From positions 21,061,022 through 21,125,021 of the forward strand of contig CM070563.1 of NCBI GenBank assembly GCA_036346405.1: a stretch of DNA of 64,000 bases, written 5' to 3'. The translations under genes and the position numbers were made by a program. The DNA comes from Phyllostachys edulis. Taxonomy: Eukaryota; Streptophyta; Magnoliopsida; Poales; Poaceae. How positions within the stretch are numbered: position 1 is the stretch's first letter; the number at the start of each line of letters is the position of its first letter. This document shows positions 45,459 through 57,353 of this stretch, piece after piece. Below the pieces are notes generated by a model that worked only from the letters and a program-made list of their open reading frames with translations, did no database searches and had not been told where the DNA came from.

Positions 45459-48400
45459 TAGAGTTGGCCAGATGGGCCGTGTCTGCCGGGCCAGCACTGT
45501 TCATGGGCTGTGCTAGCCTGGCACGATGACCTGTGCTATGCTTGGGCCGGTTCGGTATGACACGAGTGGCCCGTGTGCCGAGAGGGAGGGAGAGCCGGAC
45601 TGCCGGAGAGCTGGGAGGAGAGGCGGGCGGGGCAATAGTGGGGCGACGCCAGCGTAGAGGGAGGACAAGGTCGGGAGGGAGCTAGGAGGAAGAGGAGGAC
45701 AGGGCGGCGCCAGTGGCTGCAGCGGAGGGAGAAGAGGGAGGAGGGCTCAACGGAGAGAGAAGAGTGCCGAGGAAGGAGAAGGCGGGGAGGGAGCGGTGTC
45801 GGTGTGGAGGGAAAAGGCCATGAGAGTGCGGTGCCCTAGTGTGGGCGTGGAGGGCGGCGCCAGCATGGAGGCCGGCGGGTGTGCCGCATGCGACGTCGTG
45901 TCGGCGTACGGCAATGGGCACTGTCGCTGTGAGCCTATGCCGCACACGCACTGCACTGGGTAGCTGGGCGGGGGAAAAGAGGAGACGGGGCAGGCGGAGT
46001 AGGGGTGTGGGGCAGGCGAGCTCGTGGGCCGTGCCTGGCACGGCACGGCCCGAGTAAAATCCGAACGTTGGCGTTTTTGCTCGGTTTTTGTGACCGATTT
46101 TGACCGTTTGGGTCTTTAAAAATAGCAACAAAATTCAAAAAATTCTGTTTTTTCCCCTATAAATAGCCACCATACCCTCCTCATTCAACACCCCTCCATT
46201 CCCCAATCTCTCTTTGAAATTCCGTTGTGCAAATTCAAATTCGTTGTGAGATAATTTGGCAAAATTTAAAAAAACTTCGCCAAATTTTGGAAAAATTCAA
46301 TTTTCGGCAGCAAGTCAGCAAAATAGTACAATTCTATTTTTTGAATTCTTTTATTGTTAGTACTTGTTATGCTAAGGTGAAAGTAATAATAGTGTTAGTT
46401 TCGATTTTGCAGTTTTTGTTATGGACAGTTACGACAGCTTTGCTCCCGGTGATTACAGACTTTCACCAGAGGAAAATGCATCCATGGATGCGGTTACGGC
46501 TGTCTCAAGCCAACAAGAAGGGCAAAGCAAAGTTCCGTCATCAGGCTCCATGACAGCATTAGGATCCATACCAACCGGAGCAAGGAGGTCGAGGTTATCT
46601 ATATCGGAAGTGTGAGAGAATTTCGACAGGACAACTAAGCAAGACACTCACGAAAATGAGGTACCATATGCTATTTGCAAAATTAGTCGCAATGAATTGT
46701 CTGCAAGGTCTACAGATGGAACAACGCACTTGCTTAGACATGCTACAAGATGTAAGGCCAAGCAAGGATTGGTGATGAGGCAGACGCAGCTGCAGTACAA
46801 CCCCGATGGTACGGTACGTAGCTGGGACTACGATCCTGGTGTAACCTATCAATCTCCCTATCATTTAATTGCTTCTGAGGATTTACCGTTAGGCTTTGGG
46901 GAGTCTGCTACTTTCCAAAATTACATTAGGACTGCACATAATCCTAGATTTTCTTCCGTTTCTAGACAGACAATAACTAGGGATCTAGTAAAAATACTAC
47001 AATGAATGCCGTAATAAAATAATGGAACTATTTAATACGTGCAAATTTTTGGTGGCCCTGACCTCGAACATATGGAGTGGTCAGGTTAGGGAGGATTATC
47101 TTAGTGTAGTTGCTCATTATATTAATGATGATTGAGTAACGAAGAAAAGAATTATAGGTTTGAAATTAATTGATGTAGCACACACAGGTGAGAATATTAC
47201 AGACTGCATTATCAAAGTCCTGGAAGACTTTGATCTTACAAACAAAATATTCTCAATTACTTTAGACAATACCGCTTCGAACTCTAGGGCCGTGGATATT
47301 TTTACTCTAGTGTTGAGTACATACGCCGATTCCTTCTTGCTACATCAACGATGCGCTTGTCATATTATTAACCTTATAGTCAAATGTGGTTTGAAGAGGT
47401 TGAGTCCGTATATTAAAACTTTTCACGGTACGATTTCTTTCTTGAATAATTCTAACGTAAGAATAACACAATATGAGAACTTCTGCAGGGCGATGGGTGT
47501 ACGTCCAAGAAAGTTTGGGTTGGACATGCCAGTAAGGTGGAACTCTACTTACCTGATGTTTAAGAGTCTTTTATCATATAAGAGCAATCTTTCTGTTTTA
47601 TTCAAATGCACTATCAGAGCATTGACGATAGTATACTATTGACTGAGTAACATTGGTTTGTTGCTGAGAAGATACTATAGTTTTTAGAATTTTTTTGTGA
47701 GGCCATTGTTGCTTTGTCCACTGTGTACTATCTAACATTTTCTATCATTGTGCATAGTATTTTACGGATTGCTACTCAATTAAAAATATATAAAAATGAC
47801 TTAGTTTTACACGATGCTATTGTTGCTATGAAAACTAAATACCTTAAATATTGGAGAGAAATCTCTTACTTATATGCATTTGCATTTCTTTTAGATCCTA
47901 GAGCTAAAATCGATGCATTTGGTAGTGTACTTGATCTTCTTAGTGATGCTACAGGGCTAGACTATGCTAACTATTTTACAGAAGTTCATTCTCGGTTATA
48001 TGAGATTTACCAAAGGTATGAAAATAAGTTTTGTGGAGTCTACTCGCAACGACTTCCAGTAGCCCCCACTTCAAGTAGCAAGACAAATATGTGGGACAAG
48101 ATCTTCGGTGTCTCTTCCTCCAGGTCTAGGTCTTCTTCTTCTACACCGCTGCCTGCTCAGCCAAGACACCCAAGGAGTGGGGAACTATCCACCTATCTGG
48201 ACAGCGATACGGTGGATTTCAACTCAGAAGGCTTCGAAATGTTGCAATGGTGGTAAGCCCATAAGTTAACATATCCCGTGCTATCCATACTTGCACGTGA
48301 TGTGTTAACTGTTCTTGTCTCGACGATTTCCTCCGAGTCTACTTTCAGTCTTTCTAGAAGAATATTAGAGGAGAGAAGAACAATTCTCACAAGTGAGATG

Positions 48401-48948
48401 GTGGAGATGCTTCTAACCGTGAAGGACTGTGAATAAGCTAACTCACGAACACAACAGTCTGTGGAAAATGCATAGTTGTCGAAGGTGTTTGAAAATCTGT
48501 ATTTAGACAACAACACATAGAACAAGGATGTATGTAGAGCTATAGGCTATACTCTTTTTCCTTGACAAGGTTTTCTCATGTTGAGTTTTTTACTTGGCAA
48601 AGGTTTTAACGAGGCATCAATTTGAACATTAATAAAACTCTTTATTACATTTTCAATACGCTTGTCTCATCTTTTACAATTTTCATATCTGTTTCTGAAT
48701 TCTACACATTTTTCTATTTTTTTTGGATTTTTTCGGGCCTAATGGGCTAAGTGGGCCGAAACGATCCGTCGGGCTAAACGGGCTCAGGCCGGCCCAGCAC
48801 GATAGACCATCGGGCCATGCCTGGGTCACCTCCCCAGCATGTGGGCCGGCACGACACGACCCACCTATTAGCTGGGCCACGATGGGCCATGTTGAGATGG
48901 GTCAGGCCGCATCGTGCCCATGCCGGGCCGCCCATTTGGGCGGCTCTA
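45459..48948 (+). mobile_element. hAT DNA transposon, decayed autonomous type
   Basis: Ends are TAGAGTTGGCCAGATGGGCC on the left and, inward from the right, TAGAGCCGCCCAAATGGGC. The flanking octamers CTGTGAGA (45451-45458) and CTGTGAAG (48949-48956) agree at six positions. Subterminal GGGCC/GGCCC motifs crowd both ends. Inside is a plus-strand transposase remnant with BED-finger, core and C-terminal dimerisation regions. The element begins 17 bp after the solo LTR end at 45442. Confidence 0.9.
46421..48436 (+). pseudogene. hAT transposase (RICESLEEPER-like), inactivated
   Basis: Translated blocks in order: N-terminal leader from ATG 46421; a BED-finger-like YAICKISRNELSARSTDGTT then HLLRHATRC, in which the second Cys of the first pair is lost; a core with IFSITLDNTASNSRAVD, CACHIINLIVKCGLK and MPVRWNSTYLMFKSLL; YLKYWREISYLYAFAFLLDP; and the hAT dimerisation domain near the end, STISSESTFSLSRRI then EMVEMLLTVKDCE. 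A TGA at 46613-46615 replaces the usual Trp before the finger, and further stops and frameshifts lie near 47003-47160 and 47640-47715. The open blocks are fragments of one gene. Confidence 0.9.
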
Positions 48949-49059
48949 CTGTGAAGCGATGTGTGTTCATCTCAACTTGTTGGTATTTTGCTATGGGAGT
49001 AGCTAGCTCACGCTATACTATTGGAATGCATTTCAACGGGATAGCAGTTTCATGTAGTT

Positions 49060-50470
49060 TTGTAAAGTTTCAGTTGCTTAAAAGTTCCAGATTTCGAGTT
49101 TGAAGTTTCGACTAGGTTTCAACGCATTTCGTGAAAAGTTTCAAAAAGGTTTCAAGTTACGACTTTGATGTTTCAAGCATGTTTCAGCGTGTTTTGTGAA
49201 AGTTTCAAAATGCTTTCGGCGCTTTTCATAAAGTTTGAGAAAGGTTTCAAGTAAGTTTCATAAATTTTTTTGCAAGTTTTAAGAAGTTTCAAAAAAAGGT
49301 TTTAAGGAAGTTTCAATCATGAATGGGCCAGAATGAAACTTCCGACTTTCAAGCATGAAAACATTTTAAAAGTTCCAGGTTTCAGTGAATTTCACATATT
49401 TCTAGAAGTTTCCAAGAAAGTTTCAAGCCCAAGTTTCAATAAGTTTCAGCTTTTGGAACTCCAGTTCTAGACAAAAGAGTTTCAAAAAGATTCAGCAAGT
49501 TTCACAAAGTTTCAAGAAGTCTCGTAAAAATATTTTAAAAGTTTCTGGTTTCAGTGAGTTTTGCGTAGTTCTAGAAGTTTCCAGAAGATTCCAAAAAAGT
49601 TTGAAGCCCCAGTTTCAACAAGTTTTAGATTTAGGTAAGTTTTGTGTTTTGTTCTTCCCCATGTCTGTAACTTGGCTATTTGCAAAAAGTTTCATAAAAT
49701 TTCAAGCAGTCTCGTGAAAACATTTTAAAATTTTCAGGTTTCAGTGAGTTTTTTTGTATTTCTAGAAGTTTCCAAGAAAGTTTCAAGCTCAAGTTTCAAA
49801 TTTTGGAACTCAAATTTTAACAAGTTTCAAACAAAAAGTTTTAGCAAGTTTCATGAAATGTCAAGAAGTCTCGTAAAAACATTTTAAAAGTTTAAGTAAG
49901 TTTCAGGTTTCAACCCAAACATAAAGTTTTATGAAGTTTCAAAAAATGATTTTTTTTAATTTGAAATATGAAACTTGGTCTTTCAATGAGTCAGCCAAAA
50001 CTTAAAATTTAGTGAAGTTCCAAAAAATAAATTTCGAGTTTCAAATCTGAAACTTGGTATGTCAACGAGTTTTATGCTTGAAAACTTGACGTTTCATGAA
50101 GTTTTGAAAAACAAATTTCCATTTTCAATTTTCAATTTTTTTTGAAAGGGAGATGCTAGCCCACAGTGCATTCCAAGGATATAACAGTGCATTCCAAGGA
50201 TATATCAAGTTCTGGTAAAGTTTCACGTTTCACTCAGGGTTTAGAGAGTTACACCATGTTTCATATAATTTCTGTGTGTTTCAAATAGTTGTAAAAATTA
50301 AAATTCAAGTTTGAAATGGGTTTCAAAAACAAACTTTAAGTTTGAGAGAGTTTCACCAAAGGCTAGAAAATTCGAGCGAGTTTCGAGAGAATTTCACCAA
50401 AGTTTCACAACAAAACAGACAAGTTTCAATGGAGTTACACAAAAAAAATCAGCAAATTTCATAAACATTC
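49060..50470 (+). repeat. Degenerate GTTTCA repeat array with ~170-bp higher-order period
   Basis: The hexamer GTTTCA or one-base variants recurs many times, nearly always in the same orientation. The longer text AACATTTTAAAAGTTTCAGG recurs near 49361, 49531, 49721 and 49880 with spacings of about 170, 190 and 160 bp, so at least part is a diverged tandem repeat. A 20-bp direct repeat CAGTGCATTCCAAGGATATA occurs twice at about 50164-50204. Confidence 0.8.
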
Positions 50471-50852
50471 GGAGGGACTGCTAACATCTTGCTAGCTTCC
50501 ACGAGAAGCCGTCTGGAGCCATCGGGAGCTCAGCCACGATGAGGACGCTGGCGGCTGTGCGGTGGTGAGCACCCACGTCGCCGCCACGACCGCTCGCCTT
50601 CCTATGCACATCCAAGCTAGTCCACAGGCGTCTTGTCGCGTGTGCTCCCCGTCGCCCCTCTCACCTTCACAGGTGAGCTGTGCCCATGCATACCATCACC
50701 ATCGTTGAGCAACTAAATCAGGTGAGCAAACCAAAGGGGCAGGAACAATGGTGAGGTCATGATGTGGATTAGGCCTATTAGCGGCTTGATTTGTTGTTGC
50801 CCCCGTCTAATTGACTCTGCGTTGTTCAATTTTGGGGAGGAAATAGGGATTG

Positions 50853-50874
50853 GAGAGAGAGAGAGAGAGAGAGG
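50853..50874. repeat. (GA)n microsatellite
   Basis: A run of about ten GA units near the right end of the MULE 48994-51041. Confidence 0.85.
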
Positions 50875-51433
50875 AGAATGTGGGCAACAGCTATGACCGG
50901 TAGAGTTGGAAACAAAGGTGTCTACTTGCCTCCTACGGGTATACATGGAGAGGTTCAAAAGCACCGACTCAAAAAATCTAATGGCTGAAACGTATACCGT
51001 CGGGATTGGGTTCAGCGGTATAGCGTTTTCTAGTTTTCCTCTTTTGCTATAGTCATGTTTAGCAATAACGGTAAACTGCTGTTGGTGTTTAAGCTTGTAC
51101 TGCAATTTGATTTTGATGTCTGATACCTGAAGTTTTGGACAAGAATACTATTTGCAAATGGACACTGTAATTCGACAATTTATCCTTCTTTTCATACTCG
51201 CACAGAACTGCGTTTCAGCTTCAGTTTTAGTACCCATACATGATTTCAGATTAGCACCTGAAACTTATGGAAACAAAACTGATGAGCTACGCTTAACTTC
51301 ACGCTAACCAAAAAGATCTGTGCTGCCGATCTTCTGATGACAGTACAAGACGTTTTATATAGAAGTATCTCCCAGTGGCCTGTGCCATCTAAGTTGGAAC
51401 ACAGCTATGCAGGCCAACCTTCCTTTCGGAGTT

Positions 51434-54400
51434 TCAGACCATGTCGTCAGGAGTTGCTGCACTTGCTACATCCATTCCCATCTTACCGTTGTGCTGCGCG
51501 TAGTCGCACGCCTCGCCCACCGTCAGAAAGATCCACTCGTCGCCGATGAGCTGGAGCACCTTTGATTTGTCCAGTTTCTTCATGATTTCGCTCCCCGGGT
51601 TTGCCAACGCAATCTGCAGACACATCACCAGGAAAAGCAGTCAGATGAACAATTCCTGAAACAAGAGATCTTCAGAGAAGGGTGCTGCCGCCGCCATTGC
51701 TCCTTACCTGAATACTCCTCATGTCTAGGCTCTTCTTGAGATCTTCTAGCATCTTCGTCCCGCTTGTGTCGATGCTGGCAACAGCTGCAGGAAAGACAGA
51801 TTGATATATCAGTCTTCATGTTGCAATCCACAAAAAACACTAATTCTTTCAGGTTCAGTATTTCAGACGTGTGTACACTGCCTGTGCAGAAAGAGTAAAT
51901 TGTTTCAGATCCAGTGCAAGAACTCACCACCCATATCCAGCACTACACATTGCAAGATCTCCTCACTCTCGGCCTTGATCTGGTCCTCCTCCTCGTCGAC
52001 CCACCGCGCGATCCTGAACATAAGCCTCTTCAGACCAAAACATGCTTTCAGTGCATTGTACTGTTTGTTACTGCTTTTACTCACCTCTCTCGCAAGTAGC
52101 TCGCATTGGCGAAGTAGATAGGCGAGTCAATGTGCAGCACAAGCACTCCCGGCACGGTCCGCGCCATTGTGTACTGGTCCACCCTTCTGTATATCGTCGA
52201 GTTCGGCATGTTCCCAAGGGCCGTCGTCCTCGGCCGTGCGACGAACAGAAGGATACGGAGAATCGATATCGCAACCTGAAATCAAACAGAAGCACAAGTT
52301 TGGTCACCAACGTTCAGTATAGCACATTCGGTAATCGGTGTGATCAAATGATTCTGACAGACAAGCAACAGGTGGGTCTGGTGCAATCCAGTTGAGAGAG
52401 CGCATACCGCAACGGAGAGTCCAATCTCGATGTCGCCGAAGACGACGCCGAGATACGCGATGATGCACACGCAGAAGTCGACCTTGTCGACCTTCCAGAG
52501 GTGAGGCACGGCCTTGTAGTCGATGACGCCTAGCATAGCCGAGATGATCATGGCCGAGAGGACCACCAGCGGGGTGTAGTGGAAGAGCGGCGTCAGGAAC
52601 AGGAGCGTGATCATCACCGCCAGCGCCATCACGGCGTTCGACATGGCCGTCTTGCACCCGGCGTTGTAGTTCACCGCGGACCGCGAGAACGGACCTGCCA
52701 TCCATGGAGTGAGGACAGACATATTTCGTGGAGATCTGAAAAGCAATTGTGATTTCTGGAGGAAAAAGTTTGTACCGGCGGTGAGGTAGCAGGATGTGCA
52801 CGATCCGGCGATGTTCATCAATCCAAAGGCGATCATCTCCTTGTTGCCGTCGATGTGGTAGTTCTTGAACATGGCAAAGCTCCTCCCTACTGCAATTCCT
52901 TCCTGTATTCAAAAATCAAAAGCAGACATTACTGTAAGTACACACATAGCTAGTACTTCACTAACATTTTTTTTTCAGCGTCTACTGTCAGTTGTGATAA
53001 AATGAAGTGAAGTAATGTCAGGCTTACTACGAGGCCAATGATGCCGGTTATGATCCCGGTCTTGAGGGCGACCATCGTGTGCGGCGACGAGAGGAGCAGG
53101 CTTTTCGCCGACGGCGGATTTATGCCCTTCTTGAGGTAGCCAATCTAGACACCAGAAAGAGTTGGCACAAATTAATCAATCGTTCAGTCTGGTCTTACTA
53201 CTAGGTGTTATATGTGCATCTTGATTTTCTATTCATGCTCACCACTTGAATGCCATGTTTTTCGCCATGGATGAGGTACGCCAGAAGGCTTCCAAGGAGG
53301 ACCGATGCCAACGGCGCCACCGCGGATACCCAAAAGAACTTGGGCCGCCTCTTGCTCTGTCAAAGAAAGATCAAACATCAATAAACATTATGGGTTTGTT
53401 TGTACCCCTTTGTGTTTCAATCTGCAAGGATGTCCATGCATCTTTGATCAGAGGATCAAAATTCAAATCAATAACTACTGACCAATCTTGACGGCATGCT
53501 AAATTATCTCTCTCCAAGTGGATCGTTTCCTTTGTCCTACTCCTACCAATGCATCGATGATCGATTCCTTTGTCTTATTGCGACGCACAGCTTCAAACAT
53601 TTCATGGTAATAATCCCTCCATTACATCTTCTGCACATTTTCCTGACTTGACTGTCTGGCAGTAGTAAAAATAAACAGTGACTAGGACCACTCTTTCATG
53701 GATTCATCTACTTCAATTATAAGATTCAACACTTGAACTGTCACAACTACTTCTCAACTAGCGCCAAGTACACCGCATCCTAGTAACTTAACTGTCTGGA
53801 TTAAGTTTGCGCATAATGGAAGATAAATTCAGCTCAAATGGAATTAAAGGAGGCCATACGTAGCAGCAATACTTACGAAGAAGCGAGTGATGAGCAGGAA
53901 GAAGAGGAAGCAGCATCCGAGAACGGCGCTTTCCCATCGCCACTGCAGTCGGCAGGCAACACAAAAGAGTTAGAGATATCGACAGGGACAACAGATTCTG
54001 CAACAATTCCACAATGCAGTGCATGGCACGTACAGCTGCAAGCATGGCAAAGATCGAACCGAACAGAAAATAAACTGATACAGAACTGGCTTGGAAATTG
54101 GAGTGCTACTGGACATGAACACTGTACAGTACACTGTTAAGTAATTGCAGGAAAAACCAAACAGAGCCCCTGCCAAATTTGCAGGTTCTTGGCCATTCTA
54201 TATTTTCTATGCATGCACAGGTGACACTGTAGCGTATCAGGCACTTGTCGTCCGAGACGAGTTGCATGGGTTGATTTGGCGTAGTCTCCAAAATTAAATT
54301 TTGACAGTTTATTTCTTTCACCACGAATTGTTCGTAACTACAGAATCATGATCATAAGAAAATACTTTCAAATACGAATACAACGGTATCACTTTTGTAT

Positions 54401-55304
54401 CACAAAGCCTATATTGAATTACTGATTGACTAATTGTTGGCCAAAGATTATAAAGTTCGAATCTTGAAATGTGTGGGCTACGTGCATGCTGGAGAGCGAG
54501 ACCGACCTGGTGAGACTGCGAGAAGACGGAGCGCATGACGGCGACGACGTCGGTGGCGGTGGTGAAGTGCTGGAGGCCGAGAATCCCCTTGAGCTGCTGC
54601 AGGCACACCACCGTGGCCACGCCACCCATGAACCCCACGATCGCGGCGTGCGACAGGAAGTCCACCACGAACCCCAGCCTCAGCACGCCCAGCGCCGCCT
54701 GGAAGACGCCGGCGAAGAAGGTGGCCGTGAAGGCCAGCCGCATGTACAGCCCCGGGCTCTCCGCCGGCGGCGCCTCCCTCCCCAGCATCGCCACGAACAG
54801 CAGCGACCCCACGGCCGTCGTCCCCACCGCCATGTCCCTCGAGCTCCCCATCACGGCGTACACCAGCGGCGGCACGAAGCTAGAGTCTGCGCACACACAC
54901 TCGTCAATGCATGCATGGTAGAAATCGACAATGTCGCACGTGTGTGTGTGTGTATACTTACATAGGCCGAGGATGGGAGGTAGGTCGCCGAGCTTGGCGT
55001 AGCTGATGCCCTGCGGGACGGCGAGGCTGGCGACGGTGACGCCGGCGACGAGGTCGGACCGGAGCGCGTCGAGGGAGTAGGACCGCGCCCACTCCAGGCA
55101 CGGGAAGAGGTACCGGAGCGCGACCACGGCTTTCCTGCCGCTCCCCCCGCCGCCCTCCCGCGCCACCGCGCGGAACGGGTCGTCGGGAAAGAAGGTCTCC
55201 ATGAGGTTGACGCCGAGCGTGCGGAGGAACGGCCGCGCCGGGGGCACTGGCACTCGCGGAGCCGGCCGTCCCTCCGCCGGAACGTCGACGACCTGCCCCA
55301 CCAT
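51434..55304 (-). CDS. SULTR3: SULTR3-group sulfate-transporter-family membrane protein
   Basis: SLC26/SulP-family transporter; group 3 plant members move sulfate or related anions, some act in plastids and one grass member distributes phosphate, so the substrate is not settled here. Eleven exons: 54962-55304, 54507-54886, 53877-53942, 53356-53243, 53144-53028, 52902-52776, 52694-52408, 52275-52085, 52013-51928, 51784-51708 and 51613-51434, all with GT-AG borders. They sum to 1968 bp and give 655 residues without a break. The ATG at 55304 opens a cytosolic segment (RPFLRTLGVNLMETFFPDDP). The SulP core includes SLAVPQGISYAKLGDLPPIL, YSSFVPPLVYAVMGSSRD, GPFSRSAVNYNAGCKTAMSN and FHYTPLVVLSAMII, with about ten hydrophobic spans. 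The STAS domain runs over exons 8-11 (VLVLHIDSPIYFANASYLRE, IDTSGTKMLEDL). MULEs flank it on both sides. Confidence 0.93.
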
Positions 55305-55745
55305 GATCAGCGTCAAGCCTCAATCTCACGCGTATACGTGCTAGCGAACCTGGAGTGTACAAGTTTTTCTTTTGTAACCGTTAGAATTCTTGTGCGTATA
55401 CGAAACCGAAAAGATTTCGAGGTGTGCATATATAACCGTTAGTGTACAATTTTTGCTCGTGCCTCTAATCTAGAAGGAACCTCATCCTTACTTACCATCG
55501 AGTTCTCTGGCTAATTAAGATTCTTCAATTTGGAGGCGAATCTGGGTCAGAAGCATTTGGCCAAATCGGACATGTAATTAAACCCACCAAATAGATACTA
55601 ATCAATATATGGATCGAATAAAGCTAGTAAGAGAAAACCTCGAGCTAATATATTAACCATCGAGACCAAACCAGGTTAACTAGAATTCGTAAATAAACTT
55701 GAAGTGGCAAACTAAGAATCAGAAATTAACGACTAGACCAAACCT
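55305..55745 (-). promoter_or_regulatory. SULTR3 5' flank between the ATG and the upstream MULE
   Basis: About 440 bp of mostly AT-rich sequence upstream of the SULTR3 start. I see no convincing TATA box or known motif. Confidence 0.35.
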
Positions 55746-55754
55746 TAATTATAA

Positions 55755-56460
55755 GGACGTGACTAGCGTTCGGATGTACGTTCCAAGCGCCAGCGCCATA
55801 CGCCGGTGTGTTTTTCCTTCCTCTCGAAACAAGCAAATGTACTATGCAACATCACGCACACCCGACGCAACAAAAAAAACTCCTCCGCCAGATCTCCTCC
55901 GAAAAAACATAGGGAAAATAGCATATTCTCACCGAAATTGCATGGAAACCATCAGTATAGAACCTAGCTGTGCTTTAAAACTAATTCAAATATAATAATC
56001 AAATAAATTTCGATGTTACAATATTGCAATATTTGAAAATAATAGTTGCAACATCCGAAAATAATTGTTGCAACATTAAGAAATTTGCAACATTTAAAAC
56101 TAACTTATGAAACATTTTGATTTCATGTGTGCAATAATCGGCGACATTGGTTGCAACAAAAATTATTTTCCTACAAAATTTCAGGAAGATGTATTGCAAC
56201 AAACCAAATCACTTCTGCAACAATGGAGAAAAGCTGCTGCAACAATTCGAGAGAATGCATGCAACGTTTAAATGGTAAAGGGGCTGCAACAAATAAAAAA
56301 CACCATTGCAACAAAAAATACCTCTTGTCGTAACATTTGTCTTCATGGACTTGAGGAAAAGGTCACCAGCCTCATATCGTCTGCTCGTCATCCGTCTTCC
56401 TGACTTCTTCGATGGTCGTCCGATGCATTTGCTGCATGCGCTCCCTCTCCTTGCTGGATC

Positions 56461-56507
<47 letters not shown>

Positions 56508-57007
56508 TGTAGTTCTAGCAAAGAAGCTCGTGGTGATCTTGATGCACGGTGAACCATCGTAGAGCGGGGGTGGAGGGAGGGAGGGAATGATAGGGACAAC
56601 CGTGGCTCTAGCAGTAGGCTCTAGTGGTGATCATCGTAGGGCGGGGGGGGGGGGACCGAGGGAGTAGCATGCGAGCAGGGGGCAGGAACAATTGGACACG
56701 AGAGGCGGATGGGAATGGTGAGATTGAGGAAGATGTGTGGGGAGGAAGGGAAGAGGAAGAAACATTTTCTTGGGCTGGATGGAAAGCTCTCCTTTTCCTG
56801 ACGTTTTCTAGATTTGAGAGGCCTTAAGGTCCCCAAAAGTAGCAAAGGGAGCGAGAGAGATGGAGTAGTTAAAGTTTGTGCAGTACTGGAGAGAACGAGA
56901 GCCGAGATGCAATGCAAAGATGACTTGGTCAAAGTGGTTGTGCAGTGGGGAGTGGTCACATCCGATATAAAACTAACGCGTCGTACATCTGTGTCCTATC
57001 GTTGTCC
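55755..57007. mobile_element. MULE with TTGCAAC-rich interior, upstream of SULTR3
   Basis: A perfect 9-bp target duplication TAATTATAA (55746-55754 and 57008-57016) flanks a 1253-bp element. The ends share GGAC, a TAG and GATGTACG: left GGACGTGACTAGCGTTCGGA, right read inward GGACAACGATAGGACACAGA. The left interior (55990-56340) is dense in TTGCAACA. The right interior is GC/GA-rich with a 53-bp AG microsatellite and a 12-G run. No transposase is present. It begins about 450 bp upstream of the SULTR3 ATG, so it could influence that promoter. Confidence 0.87.
56463..56515. repeat. (AG)n microsatellite, about 26 units
   Basis: An uninterrupted AG/GA run inside the MULE 55755-57007. GA repeats can bind plant GAGA/BPC factors, but that is only a possibility here. 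Confidence 0.92.
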
Positions 57008-57016
57008 TAATTATAA

Positions 57017-57348
57017 CATACTCGAATTTGGCTGGTTAGAAAATTTGGGAGGATCAAGCAATGTGTTGATCAAGATGGTATGTACCTGAAGAGAGCTAGC
57101 TAGGGTGAGCTAGCTGGGCACGACGTACGCCTATTCCTTGATCTCAGCACACTCGCCAAGGATCAACTCCACTAGCACCGGTGCTTCGCTGGCCGGGAAG
57201 TCGGCGACTGATTGATCCATTCCGATCATGTATACAACTACTGCAATTAATGCTCTCGCGCGCCTGCAGACGTACGTCCGTCGATGCAAATTTGTTTGCG
57301 GGATCGATCAGATGCTCTTCAGCATCACCCCACGTCTGGATGAAGAAC
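57017..57348. other. Short intergenic or gag-like flank
   Basis: No complete gene. The stretch up to 57353 may be the left part of the degraded gag-like sequence split by the solo LTR, as the reading continues loosely after 62225. Confidence 0.3.
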
Positions 57349-57353
57349 AATGA

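Larger units (their letters stand above)
48994..51041. mobile_element. MULE with GTTTCA-saturated interior
   Basis: A perfect 9-bp target duplication TTTTGCTAT lies at 48985-48993 and 51042-51050. Imperfect inverted ends of about 55 bp share CTAG, ACGCTATAC and a terminal GTTTCA: left GGGAGTAGCTAGCTCACGC, right read inward GAGGAAAACTAGAAAACGC. About 1.4 kb of the interior is degenerate GTTTCA repeat; the right part is GC-rich and then (GA)n. No transposase is present. It ends 392 bp from the SULTR3 stop codon. Confidence 0.85.

Noticed and set aside
44884..45504. 206-codon minus-strand frame
   Set aside because: It spans the promoter end of a solo LTR and crosses its TSD and the neighbouring hAT terminus, so it cannot be a conserved gene.
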